From contig OY987231.1 of the NCBI GenBank assembly GCA_963920705.1, positions 17,027,024 through 17,091,023 of the forward strand: a stretch of 64,000 bases of DNA, in the 5' to 3' direction. Positions 1-11,385 of this stretch are shown here, in pieces; the first letter of the stretch is position 1; every line of letters starts with the position of its first letter. The position numbers and the translations under genes were made by a program. The notes beneath the pieces are model-generated. The model was not told the DNA's origin. It made no database searches and saw only the letters and a program-made list of their open reading frames with translations. The DNA comes from Odiellus spinosus. Lineage: Eukaryota > Arthropoda > Arachnida > Opiliones > Phalangiidae.

Positions 1-1395
1 AATCAATTTAGTTGAAGCTCATCCTCTCATTAACATAAGCCTCTTTTGAATAATTTTAATTCAGGTCTACCTTAGAGTTATTTTTGTACATATGAAAGAA
101 AAAAGGGTTCATATATCACTAAAGTTTGATGGCAGCGAACAAAAAAACATTTTTAAAGATATAGTTTCATGATTATTAAATGTTTTTTGTTAACAAACTA
201 GGAGTTCAATTAGTGCTTCGAAGAGAGATTAATTTTAAACGGGTCAATAAGAAAGTAATAAATTGATCATTTACAATGGTAATTATACAGAAAATGATCA
301 TTTACAATGGTAATTATACAGAAAATTATCATTTACAATGGTAATTATACAGAAAATTATCATTTACAATGGTAATTATACAGAAAATGATCATTTACAG
401 TGGTAATTATACGGAAAATGATCATTTACAATGGTAATTATACGGAAAATGATCATTTACAATGGTAATTATACAGAAAATGGTCATTTACAATGGTAAT
501 TATACAGAAATTGATCATTTACAATGGTAATTATACAGAAAATTATCATTTACAATGGTAATTATACAGAAAATGATCATTTACAATGGTAATTATACAG
601 AAAATGATCATTTACAATGGTAATTATACAGAAAATGATCATTTACAATGGTAATTATACGGAATTTGATCATTTATAATCGCAAAATTATGATTTTTTT
701 AATTTTGAATCATAAAAATACGATATTTTATAATTTACCACAATAATTTAGAAATTCAAAGATACTGTATTTGATAATTTATCACAGTAAATTACAATGA
801 TAAAATTAGGGTATTTACAAATTTATAAATTACTGTTATATATTTAAATTACGTACGGTAATTTACTGACTCATGCACACTCATAAAGTTTGCATATTGG
901 TACATATATTATTTAAATTATAATTAAAAGTGATTTAAAATTATTCCAACTGTATATATAATCTTTGAAAATTGGTAACTTCCTTATTTATGAGCCGATT
1001 TGTATATAATTGGGCTCATTTTAAAGACATCAATTAGATGTATTCCAATAATTTGATATTAAGGTAAAATTTCGATGAGACTAATCCCTTAAAGAAATAG
1101 AAACCTATATAGATCCATTAGTAAATTAAAAACTAGACTGAAAGCAGTGGCGCGTTTAAAACCACCACTAGCAATCTATATATACGTTACGTATAAAATA
1201 TAACGGGGTAGGCTTTTAGAAAGTATCTTTATAAATTGGTAACCCTCCTTCCGGAAAAACGGCGAAAAAAATGAGATATTATCTTATACGAACCATTACC
1301 CCCAGTAGCTGTGGTGATGGCGGGCGGTAAAAAGTTTGAAAAAGATTCCTATTTGTAATATTTAAGCGTTTTCGTTACGTTACGTATTCTTATAG
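1..1395. other. Intronic DNA upstream of the first visible TMTC3 exon
   Basis: No coding exon is visible here. Because the exon at 1396 begins inside the TPR region, the membrane-spanning N-terminal half of the protein must lie to the left of the window. Apart from the minisatellite at 262-682, the stretch is AT-rich and shows no repeat or gene that I recognise. Confidence 0.6.
262..682. repeat. Minisatellite, 31-bp unit, 13 copies
   Basis: The core TTTACAATGGTAATTATAC recurs every 31 bases, thirteen times, with a degenerate fourteenth unit (catttataatcg) at the right edge. Units differ only by rare substitutions, such as tgatca/ttatca and cagaa/cggaa, so the array is young or homogenised. 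It lies in the intron upstream of the first visible TMTC3 exon. No protein reading is implied. Confidence 0.97.
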
Positions 1396-1478
1396 GTCAT
1401 TGGCGAGGCGTTACGATTGAAATCCGATTATATGGATGCGTTTATTAGCAAAGGCCAAGTACTGCAGCGAATGAACAA
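1396..1478 (+). CDS. TMTC3: TMTC3 exon (first visible)
   Basis: The acceptor tattcttatag precedes GTCATTGG and the donor is AACAA|gtaaat. The reading is VIGEALRLKSDY...ISKGQVLQRMNK, matching human YREAISLRP...ISRGELLLKMNK. The exon ends two bases into the final Lys codon, which the next exon completes with A. Confidence 0.85.
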
Positions 1479-4400
1479 GTAAATAGATTTTTTTTTTGTT
1501 TAATTAACCGTGTTTTACTCTGAACTTCGCCACTTTAACGCTCGTTAATCATAGCAAATAGCTAGGCTTTCATTGTTATGTTTGACAATGTCAGCTCTTT
1601 TCAATCCATGTGAAGTTTATCAAAACGACTCAGCTTTTTAGAGAGAATGCAACCTAATAAACAAGTGTTTTTTATCGATTTCTTATCGTTTAAATAGGCC
1701 TAATCAACCAGTAAAAAAAATACAAACAAATATTAAACTGGGAATAAAAATTTGTCAGTAAAATAGGCTTAGCTGGAATTTCTTCGCATTGATGAATCAG
1801 CGACCAATTGAATGTTATTGGAAGTCTCATAGAGATCTCGCCTTAATAACAGGCCTTTGCTCATTGGTTGATGACTCTTCAATGTGAAGAAATTCTGGAT
1901 CTCCATGAATTCAGCTAAGCCTATTTTCCTTGTAGTTTTAAATTTATTTCTAGTTTAATATTTGTTTGTTAAAAATTTGACTACTAGATGTTAGGTTAGG
2001 GAGATGAGGAAAATGTTTGAGATTCAAGTACATTGTGGTATTGAATAATAAAAGAAAGCTTAGTCTTAGCACTCATTTTAATTTTTAAATGTATAAGGAA
2101 TTAACGTTTACCCTTAGTACACCTGAGAATATTAGGGAAGCTGGAAATATCAAGGAAAATTAATTTGAAAAATGATATATTAAGGAAAATTAATTATCCA
2201 AATGTTGTTTGAACCCTGGCCTGGTTCTACTAGTTTAACCTGCGACATGGATTAATTAATAATTGGGAACCTATTAATTAATCCAAGCCTGAGATAAGCA
2301 ACCATTTCATCTAGTGGCGAACTGTAAAACTAAACAGGAGTATGAAAATCTCTTATCCACAAACGTTTTGCCTTAAAACTATTGGATTGACGCAAAATGT
2401 TTCTCCCAATTTGATTGATATTTGCAGACTGTGGCGCGTTTGACAAATGAGAGTTTAGGCCTTTTATAAACTTCCGATTCGGACGTTATAACAAAGCTAT
2501 TAGAGTACAGCTAGTTAGGAATTCCACCACCAGGTTAGTAGGTTAGATAGTGGACATTGTGGCCTAATCTTTGTATTCGTTGGTAGTACAAGTACTAGCG
2601 TATACTTTTCCCAAAGGTGGTTCTAATATACTCGTGATTGTATTTAACTAAGTGGCTTTGATGTTTTGAGTGACGTCATATCTGTTCCGTAACTCGTCGC
2701 GTAGCAGCGGCAATACCTAACCAATTAGGGAAATCATTGTAGAATATTATAGAGCTACTTACAACGTTATAGGAGTGAAATTCTTAGAGATTGTCTTTGA
2801 TCTATTTACCAGAACGAAGGAAGCCAAAGCGATGTACGCCGAAGCGTTGCGTAGGGAAGAAAGCAACGCGGATTTGTATAACAATGTTAGATATGTCTAT
2901 ATGTATGGCCGTATCCAGGGATTAATTCTGGGATTTATTCCTATATATATAGTACGGTTTGGTGCTCTTAGATACCGGCAAGAATGAAGAAGCTCTGTCC
3001 TGTTTCACCAAAGCTTTAGATATCGACCCGAATCACGAAGTACGCCGCTATTTCATTAATTAAAGGGAGATTGAAGCGCACTTGTATACGTTAATTAGCC
3101 AAAATCAAACCTTATTTACTAGTTTTCTTCTTTCCAAAATTTGATAGGAAGGATTAGGATGATCTACTTTCTAAACCTTTGAAGTGAGGCTATCTCCATA
3201 TTTTTTCGAAGACCTATGCGAATTATTTTTACTTTCATCATACTATTTAAAACCCATATTTAAAATTTTACACCACTGCCTTGACCCGTTTTTAAGGAAC
3301 TTGGTAATTAATAATTTGGAAAAATTTTAGTTAATTATCATTCTGTAACGTAATTAACATCAACTTTCTAATGAAAGGCGGGAGGTTCTGTATTATGGAA
3401 ATCAAACATATCACGTGATATAGTGTTCACGTTATATAGTGGGAATTTTTTGTTTTCAAAAATTTCCAAGAAGGCGATTATAATTTTTTCCTTTCGTATT
3501 TCTATTTAAATTTTGAATCTTTTCCCGAAAATTCTACTCAAATTGCATTTGGAACTCATCGAAAAAATCCTGACAGCCTCAATTTAAATTAGGAGTTTGA
3601 GATTAGATTTAAGAATTCATCTTATAGTTTAAATATCGAGATATCTAAATCTTCATCATAATTTGTGAACATTACTAAATGTTTGTAAACTGTTCCATAT
3701 TTGCTTAAATTTTAAAAACTCCCCTATAGTTCGTAAAAAAATTCCCAATATTTAAAAACTGTAGTCATAGTTAACCATTATAATTCCTTGAGTGAAACCA
3801 TAAGCAGATTAAAAATACAGAAAAAGGGGTTATCTTTAATTTTTAGACATTCTAGTTAAGCCTAATTTTGCGTTTCATTCTCCCTTTAATCTTTTACTCT
3901 CGTAAATTTTAAACAATTCCTTCAACTTTGCCGCTTCCTATTTTCCAGAACTCGATATTAAATTTGGTTCTCTTCGTTCAGAAGTCTCGCTCGCCTTCCG
4001 CCAAACAAATTGCGATTAAAAGGTCAGTAATTTTCCCGTTTTAATCAAAATTTTGATATCTCCCCCCCGTTTTCGGTAGAATATTAGAAACGTCTTCCTT
4101 TAATTTTTCAATTATTCCGCGCCAATTTATTAATTTCCCCCTCCGGAAAAGAGGAGAGATCGGAGAGATCCCCAAAAAGATAAATAGGTCATCATTCGGA
4201 TCAGTTGAACGAAAATATATATCTCTTTAAGTTGCGGTATTTTTCTATACCCGCTCTCCTATCTCCGCCTTTATAGAGTTTCTAGTTTCACTATCGATTA
4301 TTTGTTAAACTCGGGGCCGACGCGGAAGCATTTTTAAATTCGCATTCGAGTGTTTTTTTCATCTTTCAAAAATATATATAGAGAAAGAGAAGAGAGACGG

Positions 4401-7400
4401 ATCACGTTCCCATATATACAAAGAAATGTTAGTCTTTCCCGTCTCTCAGTTAACATTTCATAAGTTTATAACTTAACGCAGTATAAGTATGATAGATTAT
4501 AATTTCGCTAAACTTTAATTAATTAAGTTTAAAAAAAAATTAATCATCATTAAAGGAAAACTTGGGGCTAAAAATGGAACAGCTTTTGAATTTATTTTCG
4601 GTATCATCTTTCCAAAATGTTTAAATGAATTTTTAAAGTTTGGTCGAATTAATATAAAATCGGACCAATCATTATTTCAGCCTTCAACAGCGCCGGTAAT
4701 GTACTTAGGTTGGCATTTGACGAATAAGACCTTAGTGGTCAAACGCAGGCCTATTCTTTTACTGTTAGGACATTACTGTTAATGGCTGAAATAATATGAT
4801 TGGTACGAATTTATATTTACTTTTATTGAATTTTACCAAACTTTAGAAATTAAACACCAAAAATGTGTCTAAAAATTCTGAAAAAATCTCTAATACATTT
4901 TTTTGGCATGGTGATTCCAAAAATAAATTCAAAAACCGCTTCCATTTTTAGCTCCAATTTCCCTTTAAATGATAAAATACGTATCCTTGCATATCTAAGG
5001 ACATGGTTGGTAGAAACGTATTATTTCTGAGTTAGAATTGAATTAATTCTTCGTAGAACTGTGTAGAACATTCAAAATCCATGGACGAAATAGACATATG
5101 ACTTTAGTTTTAGTTGCAGCATATAACTTAAAAAGCTTGATGCCCCTTATATAAAGTTATCTCTATGCTTTGGTCTCTTAGCAACAGAGGTTAATCTATC
5201 ATTTCGCATACCGCGTAAAAATTTAAATAAGTCGTAAAGTTAGTGAAGTTTAAATTTAATTCAAATATATCTTCCATACGACGTTAATAAAATGTTAAAA
5301 TTGAATTCTAATAAAAAAAGTTAACATTGCTTTCTCCACGAAAAATTTAAACTTTCAATTGTTTTCGAGTGAAAGAAACACTTTTTTAATATCGTACGTA
5401 GTCCAGAAGTCTATAAGCTTGTTTAGCAATTTGTATCGAGAAAGAAAAGACGAATTGAGGTTTGGAGATGTGGCCTAAGCCTTTCACAGTTGAAAAGGTC
5501 TAACAAAATTTGGCAAAAGCTTATAGTACACCTCAATTCTATACTCTTGATCCCAACAAATCTATCTTTGAAAAGAAGGTTAGGCGCGTGAATATCAAAT
5601 TGCTTTTCAATACGGTCCAGTTGCTACCTCAATTTGCAATTTTAAAGGAAAAGTGGAAAATATCCTGTAACCCTTACGTGAAAAGGAGAACCCAGTTATT
5701 TTCAATAATTTCAAACTATAGTCTATCCCGCCATGCCTTGATATATTTGTTTATTGAAGGATCAAGATAACCTATAGCTTTATACGTGCTGCTATTTCAA
5801 TATGTACCTTTAGTACAATTAAATTTATTATATGAAGAAAGGGTTCTAAATAAGGAAAATCATTTCTGAGATTGATCTTTGTACTCGCATATCACATTGA
5901 GTAATACATAAAAGCGTATGTCCAGCATAAGTACGCGTGAAACACAGTCCAAAAAACCAGACCATGGCGCGCAAGACAGATAGCCCCGATTAATATCACC
6001 ATCCATTGAGAATGTCTGGAAAATTAATAATAAACGTTGATCCAGTATCGCCAATAGATCTTAGATTTTATAGAAAAGGTGACCCCGACGGTCTTTGATC
6101 AAGAACGTATTTAATTTCGAAAAGAGGGACTAAACGTTCAGTACGTCGACATGTCTTAAGAGACGAAATCAGGTTAATTAGCTTTTAGATTTAACTTTAG
6201 AATAAATAAGTCCTAGCTCCACTTATGATTTTAATTAATGATAAGTTTATGAACGAGGGTATCTTTAAACTTAATTTTAATATAAGTGGGTTAATTACAG
6301 TGAGATTAAATTAAAGTTGCGTTTCATATCTTCCCTTTAAATATAATTTCCATCATTCCCGGGTTTTCTGTTTCCCAATAGATGCGTATAAGGTATACTC
6401 GTCAAATAAGAGTTCAGTATTTCAGCTGTTCTCGCCATATCCGATACGTGTATATAAGCTTATGGTTATGGAGTATAGGTCAACAATATATATGGACGCG
6501 CGTAAAAGAAATATTCTTCAATCTAATATTATTTTTGCCAAATATAACTCGATGTAAGGGTGCATCGTGTCCCTCCTGATCATTTCTTTCTTTTTGCCCC
6601 TTTTTTTTTTATTTCTTTCTTCCGAGTTCCTATTCTTCTTATTTATTTTTGTCGCACCCCTTCGCGGACAGACTGGAGGAAGCGGCTTCCAGAGGGAGAC
6701 AAAATGAAACTCTATATTTCCGACTGGGCATGTCGTCTTTGGAAAACAAAGATAAAACAGCGGCGGAAAGATGGTTTAGAAAAGCGATAGAGGTATATTA
6801 TTCTCCTTCCTATTCTTATAAGGCGCGTTTTCACGTTTCAAACTTATTATATTATTCAATCTAGTTGCCTTAAAAAATTTTTGAACTTAATCATTTTTCA
6901 AATCGGTTATTTTTCGAAAATCCGCTTTCCGAATAACTCATAAATTTTTAGGGCATTAAATACGGGTTTTATTTAAAATCCATAGACTAGGATATGAAAA
7001 ACACTTCTTATAAAGCCACGTTCACACTTAAAATACATTTTAAAACAATTTTTAATCTTAAAATCTACTTTTCAAGCTAAAACTTTAATTTTTAAGTTGA
7101 TCCCAAAATTTTGGCTTTAACTTTCTGTAAACGGCTAAAAATGCGACTAAATCAGTCGTACATTTCTGTTGCGCCTTATATGCTCAGAAAATGCATGATT
7201 CTGTAAAGGATAATGTTAAAATTAGGCCATTTTTGGTCTCCGTGAGCGTGTTCTAAAAGAAAGTAATTTTATTTTACACTGAGCATTTTACCCCAATTCC
7301 GAAAAAACACAATCTGTGTCTAGCCTTTTACTGCAGTAACGATTCCACTAACGGAACAAGTTCAACAAGACAAAAACCCAATTTATAAACGTGAAAAGTT

Positions 7401-9286
7401 CTAAGTTGGGAGTTATTTTCTCCTTTAAGACAACTGCCTGTGTTCTACAGTTTATTTAATTCTTAGTGTAATTTTTAAATACAATTCAATTATTCGAGCT
7501 GGTTAAATGTGAAATTACGATCGTGTTGGCGATTATGAAAATGCCCCTTTACACTTTTCCTTATTACTTTTCTTGGGAAGCAATTTTTCAAGAAGTCTGT
7601 TCTCTATGTTCGCCCTCCGCGCGCGCACGACGAAACAAATGCGAAATGAACTCCATACGTCCGAGATTATTATTAACTTCGGGCCAACTGCCTAATACTT
7701 TATTATTACACTCGTATCTTCGATTTTTCCCATTTCTTTCGGATATATATATAGATTCAACCCAAATTTCGAAGCGCTCTCTATAATCTAGCCTTGCTTT
7801 TGTCCGAGCAAGATAGAAACGCCGAAGCGTTGCTTATTGTTAAACATCTTTTAAATGTACGTATTTTTATTATCGTTCTTTGGACAAAGTAATAAAATAT
7901 TCATGGATTTTAAGTTCAATCTCATTTTTATTTGATTCGTACAGTATCATCCTGATCATAACAAAGGCCTGTTATTGCTGGGTGATCTTTATTTTACTTT
8001 CGTTAAGAATTTGGAAAAGGCCCAACGGGTAAGTGACTGTTTAATTACCCGCGTCTTGTCTCTAACACGCTGTTAGATCCGGTAAGCCTACGGCTCTTTT
8101 AACTGTCCTTTTAGTGACGGGTAAAAGACGCGGCCTTAGAAACGAATTCCTCTCGTTTAATCTAAATCTTAATGTCAATACACCTTGTCTTGTTGTTGAG
8201 TAATAGTAAATGAACACTTGTTCGGTAATTCAACGAGCTTAATTCCGAGATGTCAATGAGGAAAATGCTACCACTCAGTGTATAGCTTATTAGGTTAGGG
8301 AAACCGAACGGTATCCCATAGAAATTTAAATTGGTTGGGAAAACCCTTAGAAATTTCAATCGCCTTCAGCTAAACGCGAATACGAGACCGAGTGGCGAAT
8401 AAACGAGGAGATATTGGAAAGACTGAGAACGCGTGTTAGACATTCTTTGATTACCCCACAAATACTCGTGTATCTTACAAGAGCTTTTCCTTAATATTGA
8501 TTCAGTAAAGTTTTACATCAAAATCAGTACAATAAAAATTATAAAATATTTTTGCGTGAAACTAAAAAGCGTGTTTAGCTTCAGAAGCAAAATTAAACTG
8601 AGGTGTGAGAAAAAAAAGAACAGACGAATATTGGTATGCGATGATGATACCACCCATCTTGTACTGTATCTTCAATGAAGTTCTTAGATACATAAATGTG
8701 TTCTTGCTTTAAAGGGTCGTTTACACGAGAGAAATTGCCGAGAAAAAAATAGCTCACATCATTTTTGTGCCCGTTTTCATATTTTACCCATAATAAAAAA
8801 AAAAAAAAATACTAGAAAGAGCCAGCGATATTTAAGATAACTTTAAGCTATATATTTGACTTTTTGTCTCTTGCTTCAGCGATATCGTTTTTGAAAACCC
8901 AGTTTTTGAAAACAATTCGTATACCTTGCACATTATCACGTCTTACACGAATCTATTAGCCCAATTAAAATCGGTGTGAAACGAATCTTTGCCTTTAATT
9001 ACAGTGCTACGAAAAGCTACTTGTCTTGGATCCTTATAACGTCCACGCTCGTCACAACTTGTGCGTCGTCATATTGGAGAAAGGTAACCTGGAAGACGCG
9101 GAACGTTGTTTTACCAAAGCGTCCACTTACCATCCCGACGTCGAATACATCCGCCATCATTTGGACGTAGTTCGTTCATTGGTGAACAAACGCGCTACCA
9201 ACAACGATACGGTACATAGCAAGTCCAGAAAGGCCAATCGACGAAGCTTAATAGACGAAGAGTTCCAACTATCACAAACATTCTAA
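1396..9286 (+). CDS. TMTC3: TMTC3-like protein O-mannosyltransferase, C-terminal TPR half (8 exons, 5' end outside window)
   Basis: TMTC proteins are ER-membrane enzymes with an N-terminal multi-spanning catalytic half and C-terminal TPR repeats. TMTC1-4 are known to O-mannosylate cadherin ectodomains. Only the TPR half is here. Joining 1396-1478, 2813-2885, 2953-3039, 3949-4022, 6672-6792, 7755-7856, 7945-8028 and 9005-9286 gives one open frame of 301 codons plus stop, with all splice phases compatible. About six TPR units can be seen, with signatures such as NADLYNN, EEALSCFTKALDIDPNH, FRSALYNLALLLSE, YHPDHNKGLLLLGDLY and RHNLCVVILEKGNLEDAERC. These line up in order and spacing with human TMTC3 ([36 protein letters not shown]) as I recall it. 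The tail after the last TPR is basic (KSRKANRRS) and ends SQTF. TMTC1, 2 or 4 are less likely but not excluded. Confidence 0.9.
1640..1999. mobile_element. TTAA-type foldback MITE, family K1 (AGRGAGAATGCAACC), right end degraded
   Basis: It starts AGAGAGAATGCAACCTAATAA and carries the family's inner palindrome: ataggcttagctgga on the left and tcagctaagcctatttt on the right. The right end has decayed to tgttaggttaggg. The left target sequence is TTTT rather than TTAA. It sits in the intron between TMTC3 exons 1396-1478 and 2813-2885. Confidence 0.85.
2249..2284. repeat. Perfect 13-bp inverted repeat
   Basis: GGATTAATTAATA (2249-2261) is repeated inverted as TATTAATTAATCC (2272-2284) with a 10-base loop. 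It is AT-rich, so it may be chance or the remains of a foldback element. It is intronic. Confidence 0.6.
2813..2885 (+). CDS. TMTC3: TMTC3 exon
   Basis: The acceptor tctatttaccag is followed by A, which completes the Lys codon, and then TKEAKAMYAEAL...NADLYNN. This aligns without a gap to human PLKAKEAYLKAL...NADLWYN. The donor is AAT|gttaga. Confidence 0.87.
2953..3039 (+). CDS. TMTC3: TMTC3 exon after a 67-bp intron
   Basis: The acceptor is cctatatatatag and the donor GAA|gtacgc. The reading is YGLVLLDTGKNEEAL...TKALDIDPNHE, a canonical TPR second half (human LAIVHIELKEPNEAL...RALELNPKH). The upstream intron, 2886-2952, is only 67 bp. All neighbouring introns except the 88-bp one before 7945 are near 0.9 kb or longer. 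Confidence 0.9.
3064..3885. mobile_element. Candidate TTAA element with AGGGAGATTGAAGCGC ends
   Basis: TTAA precedes AGGGAGATTGAAGCGCA on the left. On the right GCGTTTCATTCTCCCT is followed by TTAA, so the two ends match inverted at 14 of 16 positions. Similarity stops beyond that. The 822-bp interior contains a copy of dispersed repeat D. It may be a composite or a chance pairing of two solo ends. It is intronic in TMTC3. Confidence 0.5.
3371..3583 (+). mobile_element. Dispersed repeat D, copy 1
   Basis: It shares ordered blocks with the copies at 20497 and 42383: atgaaaggcgg, atatcacgtga, aaaaatttcc, then ttttcccgaaaattctactc, then a terminal ctgacagcctcaa immediately before TTAA. It is diverged, therefore old. 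Confidence 0.6.
3949..4022 (+). CDS. TMTC3: TMTC3 exon, divergent TPR linker
   Basis: The acceptor cttcctattttccag leads to NSILNLVLFVQKSRS..., and the donor is AAAAG|gtcagt. It is the weakest exon by sequence, but its length fits the Drosophila segment LLNSAILLQELGG...SRSRL (24 residues) exactly, and its phase (ends with two bases) is the one the next exon needs. The other two frames contain stops. Confidence 0.75.
4554..4964. mobile_element. TTAA-flanked foldback MITE, family K2 (AGGRAAA...GGGGCTAAAAATGGAA)
   Basis: TTAA flanks both sides (4550-4553 and 4965-4968). The left arm AGGAAAACTTGGGGCTAAAA pairs with the right end, whose reverse complement reads AGGGAAATTGGAGCTAAAA. Pairing continues inward through gaatttatttt and ends in an inner palindrome (accaatcattatttcagcc / ggctgaaataatatgattggt). 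The 411 bp are almost wholly self-complementary. It lies in the TMTC3 intron before exon 6672. Confidence 0.88.
6672..6792 (+). CDS. TMTC3: TMTC3 exon
   Basis: A T-rich tract ends in gcggacag, and the exon's first A completes the split Arg codon. The reading is LEEAASRGRQNETLYFRLGM...KTAAERWFRKAIE, matching Drosophila QNEKVYFNLGM...DEAEQFFKRAI. The donor is GAG|gtatat. Confidence 0.88.
7755..7856 (+). CDS. TMTC3: TMTC3 exon
   Basis: The acceptor is ggatatatatatag and the donor AAT|gtacgt. The reading is IQPKFRSALYNLALLLSE...EALLIVKHLLN, among the most conserved parts of the family (human [18 protein letters not shown]). Confidence 0.92.
7945..8028 (+). CDS. TMTC3: TMTC3 exon
   Basis: The acceptor is tttgattcgtacag and the donor CGG|gtaagt, a near-consensus site. 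The reading is YHPDHNKGLLLLGDLYF...NLEKAQR, matching human [16 protein letters not shown]...DILGAKK. The preceding intron is 88 bp. Confidence 0.92.
9005..9286 (+). CDS. TMTC3: TMTC3 terminal exon with stop
   Basis: The acceptor is gcctttaattacag. The reading is CYEKLLVLDPYNVHARHNLCVVI...DAERCF...YIRHHLDVVRSLV, the last TPR (human [23 protein letters not shown]...YIQRHLNIVRDKI). A short basic tail follows and stops at TAA 9284-9286. The tail is much shorter than in the human protein and nearer to the fly protein. Confidence 0.93.
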   Translation, partial: CYEKLLVLDPYNVHARHNLCVVILEKGNLEDAERCFTKASTYHPDVEYIRHHLDVVRSLVNKRATNNDTVHSKSRKANRRSLIDEEFQLSQTF

Positions 9287-9600
9287 AAAGAAAAAAAAAA
9301 CAAGCAAAGACTACAATTCATTCGTGACTTATAAGTGTACTTCCAAACCTGAAAAAAAAAAAAAAAATTCAAAATATTCATTCCCCTGCAAGGATAACTG
9401 AGGAATACTTGAAGGCAAAGTACGGAATTACGCCATGGATTATGACCAACCCGACATCTTCGAGAACACGATATAACTTAGTGCCACACAGCGAGGTAAT
9501 TGTGACGTAAATTATAAATTTTATTCAAGAAATAGAAAAATGACTCTATTAAATAGTAGGTATGCGTTATTTTCACTACATTTGGGTAATTGTTTTTGTA
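9287..9600 (+). other. Probable 3' UTR of TMTC3
   Basis: The sequence is A-rich after the stop. The nearest ATTAAA-type polyadenylation hexamer I see is at 9548-9553. There is no canonical AATAAA close by, so the true cleavage site could be further right. Confidence 0.35.
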
Positions 9601-11211
9601 CCATTGAATGATATGTTTAACGACAAATATTCCACGCAAGCGCGTGTGTATGAAGGGTTTATTTTAAACCATGGAGCAACAATATTGAGAAAGGATGGGA
9701 GAGGTAATGTAAATAGAAAGTTTCACTATATCTTTATAGTCTATATAATAATATTATTGTTCAAAAGCTGTTTGCAAAATAGCTAAATCACGATAAAAAA
9801 GTGTGAATTTTTTTTTGCAAACTCCGTTTGAACAAGAGTATATTAAATTCCGAAACAAAACAGTACTGACATTTCAACATTTATATCTATATATATGTAT
9901 ACCATTCTTATTTTTACCTCTTTCATCGGGAATCCAGGTTATAGTAGAGTTTTACTCAGAACTATAAGGTTTTGTTGCTCTATTCGTAATCTAAATATTT
10001 TCCAACGAACTTGACTTCTGCTTAGGTATAGACCAACGTCGCGTTATAGATTCTAAAAGACGGCTTAAAGAGCTAAAAATCCCAGTACAGGGACGCGATA
10101 TTTTTCCTCCGCGGACATTCTACCATCTACACCACGAAAAATCGATATAACTGCGTGGATATAAGAGTTAAAAGGGGTTAATTCCTTTTGGTGACGTATT
10201 TCCGTTCTAAACTCTGTCTGAAGTTATTCCGCGATGACTGTTTCCGAATCTTTTAGAGACAAAGGACAAATATAATTAAGACTAAAAAGAAAGGACAAAT
10301 TCCAAGAAAAAACAAACAAAAAAAAAACATAGTCTAGTAACTAATCGTTTCTGTATTTTTTTGCAATAGAGTCTTCTCTAACCACATAAATTTATATTTT
10401 TAAAAAACATATTTTATCACTGAAGAAGAAGAAAAAAAAATACGTAATTAAAACACTAATCTAGTCCGATAAATACATTACGAAAGAAACTAATTGTCGA
10501 AAAAAAAAAAAATAATGGATGCCAAATGATCGTTACGTATAGTGCGGTGAAATACGATAATTTATACATAATCAAAAAGGTTAAGTTGTTAATTATTTTA
10601 ATTATTTCATTGGGCTTTCGTGAAATATATTATCAAACATTTTAAAGTCATGACCTAGTGCGTTAAAAATAAGTTTATATTATTATATATTATTATATAC
10701 CTAAATTACTATTATCAAAAGTTAATAACTATTCACTTTTAGAAGTATTCTACTAAGAGAAAACGATTTTTTGGTTTTCTTTTAAATTACTAGATTTTAG
10801 TTACCAAAAAAACGGTTTAACTACATACCCTAGACTCGAATTGAGCTGACCTCTCTTGCGGAAGGACCTAGAACCCTAGTTACCAATATGCTAACCTTAA
10901 AATTTCGGTGGATAGAAGTTCTAATGCGCCTTCTGGTGGTAAGTTTTAGACATGATAAGGTTAAGAACGCGAACCATATTATGAAAGAAATCTAAACTGC
11001 GTGTAAAAATTTGGGTTGTCTCCACAAATTGAGTTCATAGAACGTAGTTTAAGTTGTTTTTGACATCAGCAACACCTCAATAACTCTTACAATACAATCT
11101 TTTTAAATGGAGTAATATACTATCTAGGACTAGGATTGCCCACTTTTCTGTCTGCGTCTCCTATCTCGATTAATTGCTCCACGTTGAGACTTCAACGTGG
11201 AATTTATTTAA

Positions 11212-11385
11212 AGGTCCTGTCACCAATTTATCGTGAAAAAGAAATTGAATTTTCGACATTTTCGGGCGATTAATTTCAAGCCAATTAACAGTTAATTCTG
11301 ACGCAGTATGGCACATGATATGGTTGCGTTCGAGCCGTCTTTTTCGTGAAACTACTTAATCCAGATAGCCTTAGTCTTATCTATT
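11212..11385 (-). mobile_element. Dispersed repeat D, copy on minus strand
   Basis: TTAA (11208-11211) is followed by AGGTCCTGTCACCAATTTAT, the inverted form of the D terminus. Further right, catgatatggttgcg and ttttcgtgaaactacttaatccag are the reverse complement of blocks in the copies at 42383 and 20497. Confidence 0.7.

Noticed and set aside
262-682. Regular repeat that might suggest a CRISPR-like array
   Set aside because: The repeat is continuous with no unique spacers, and the DNA is eukaryotic. It is a minisatellite.
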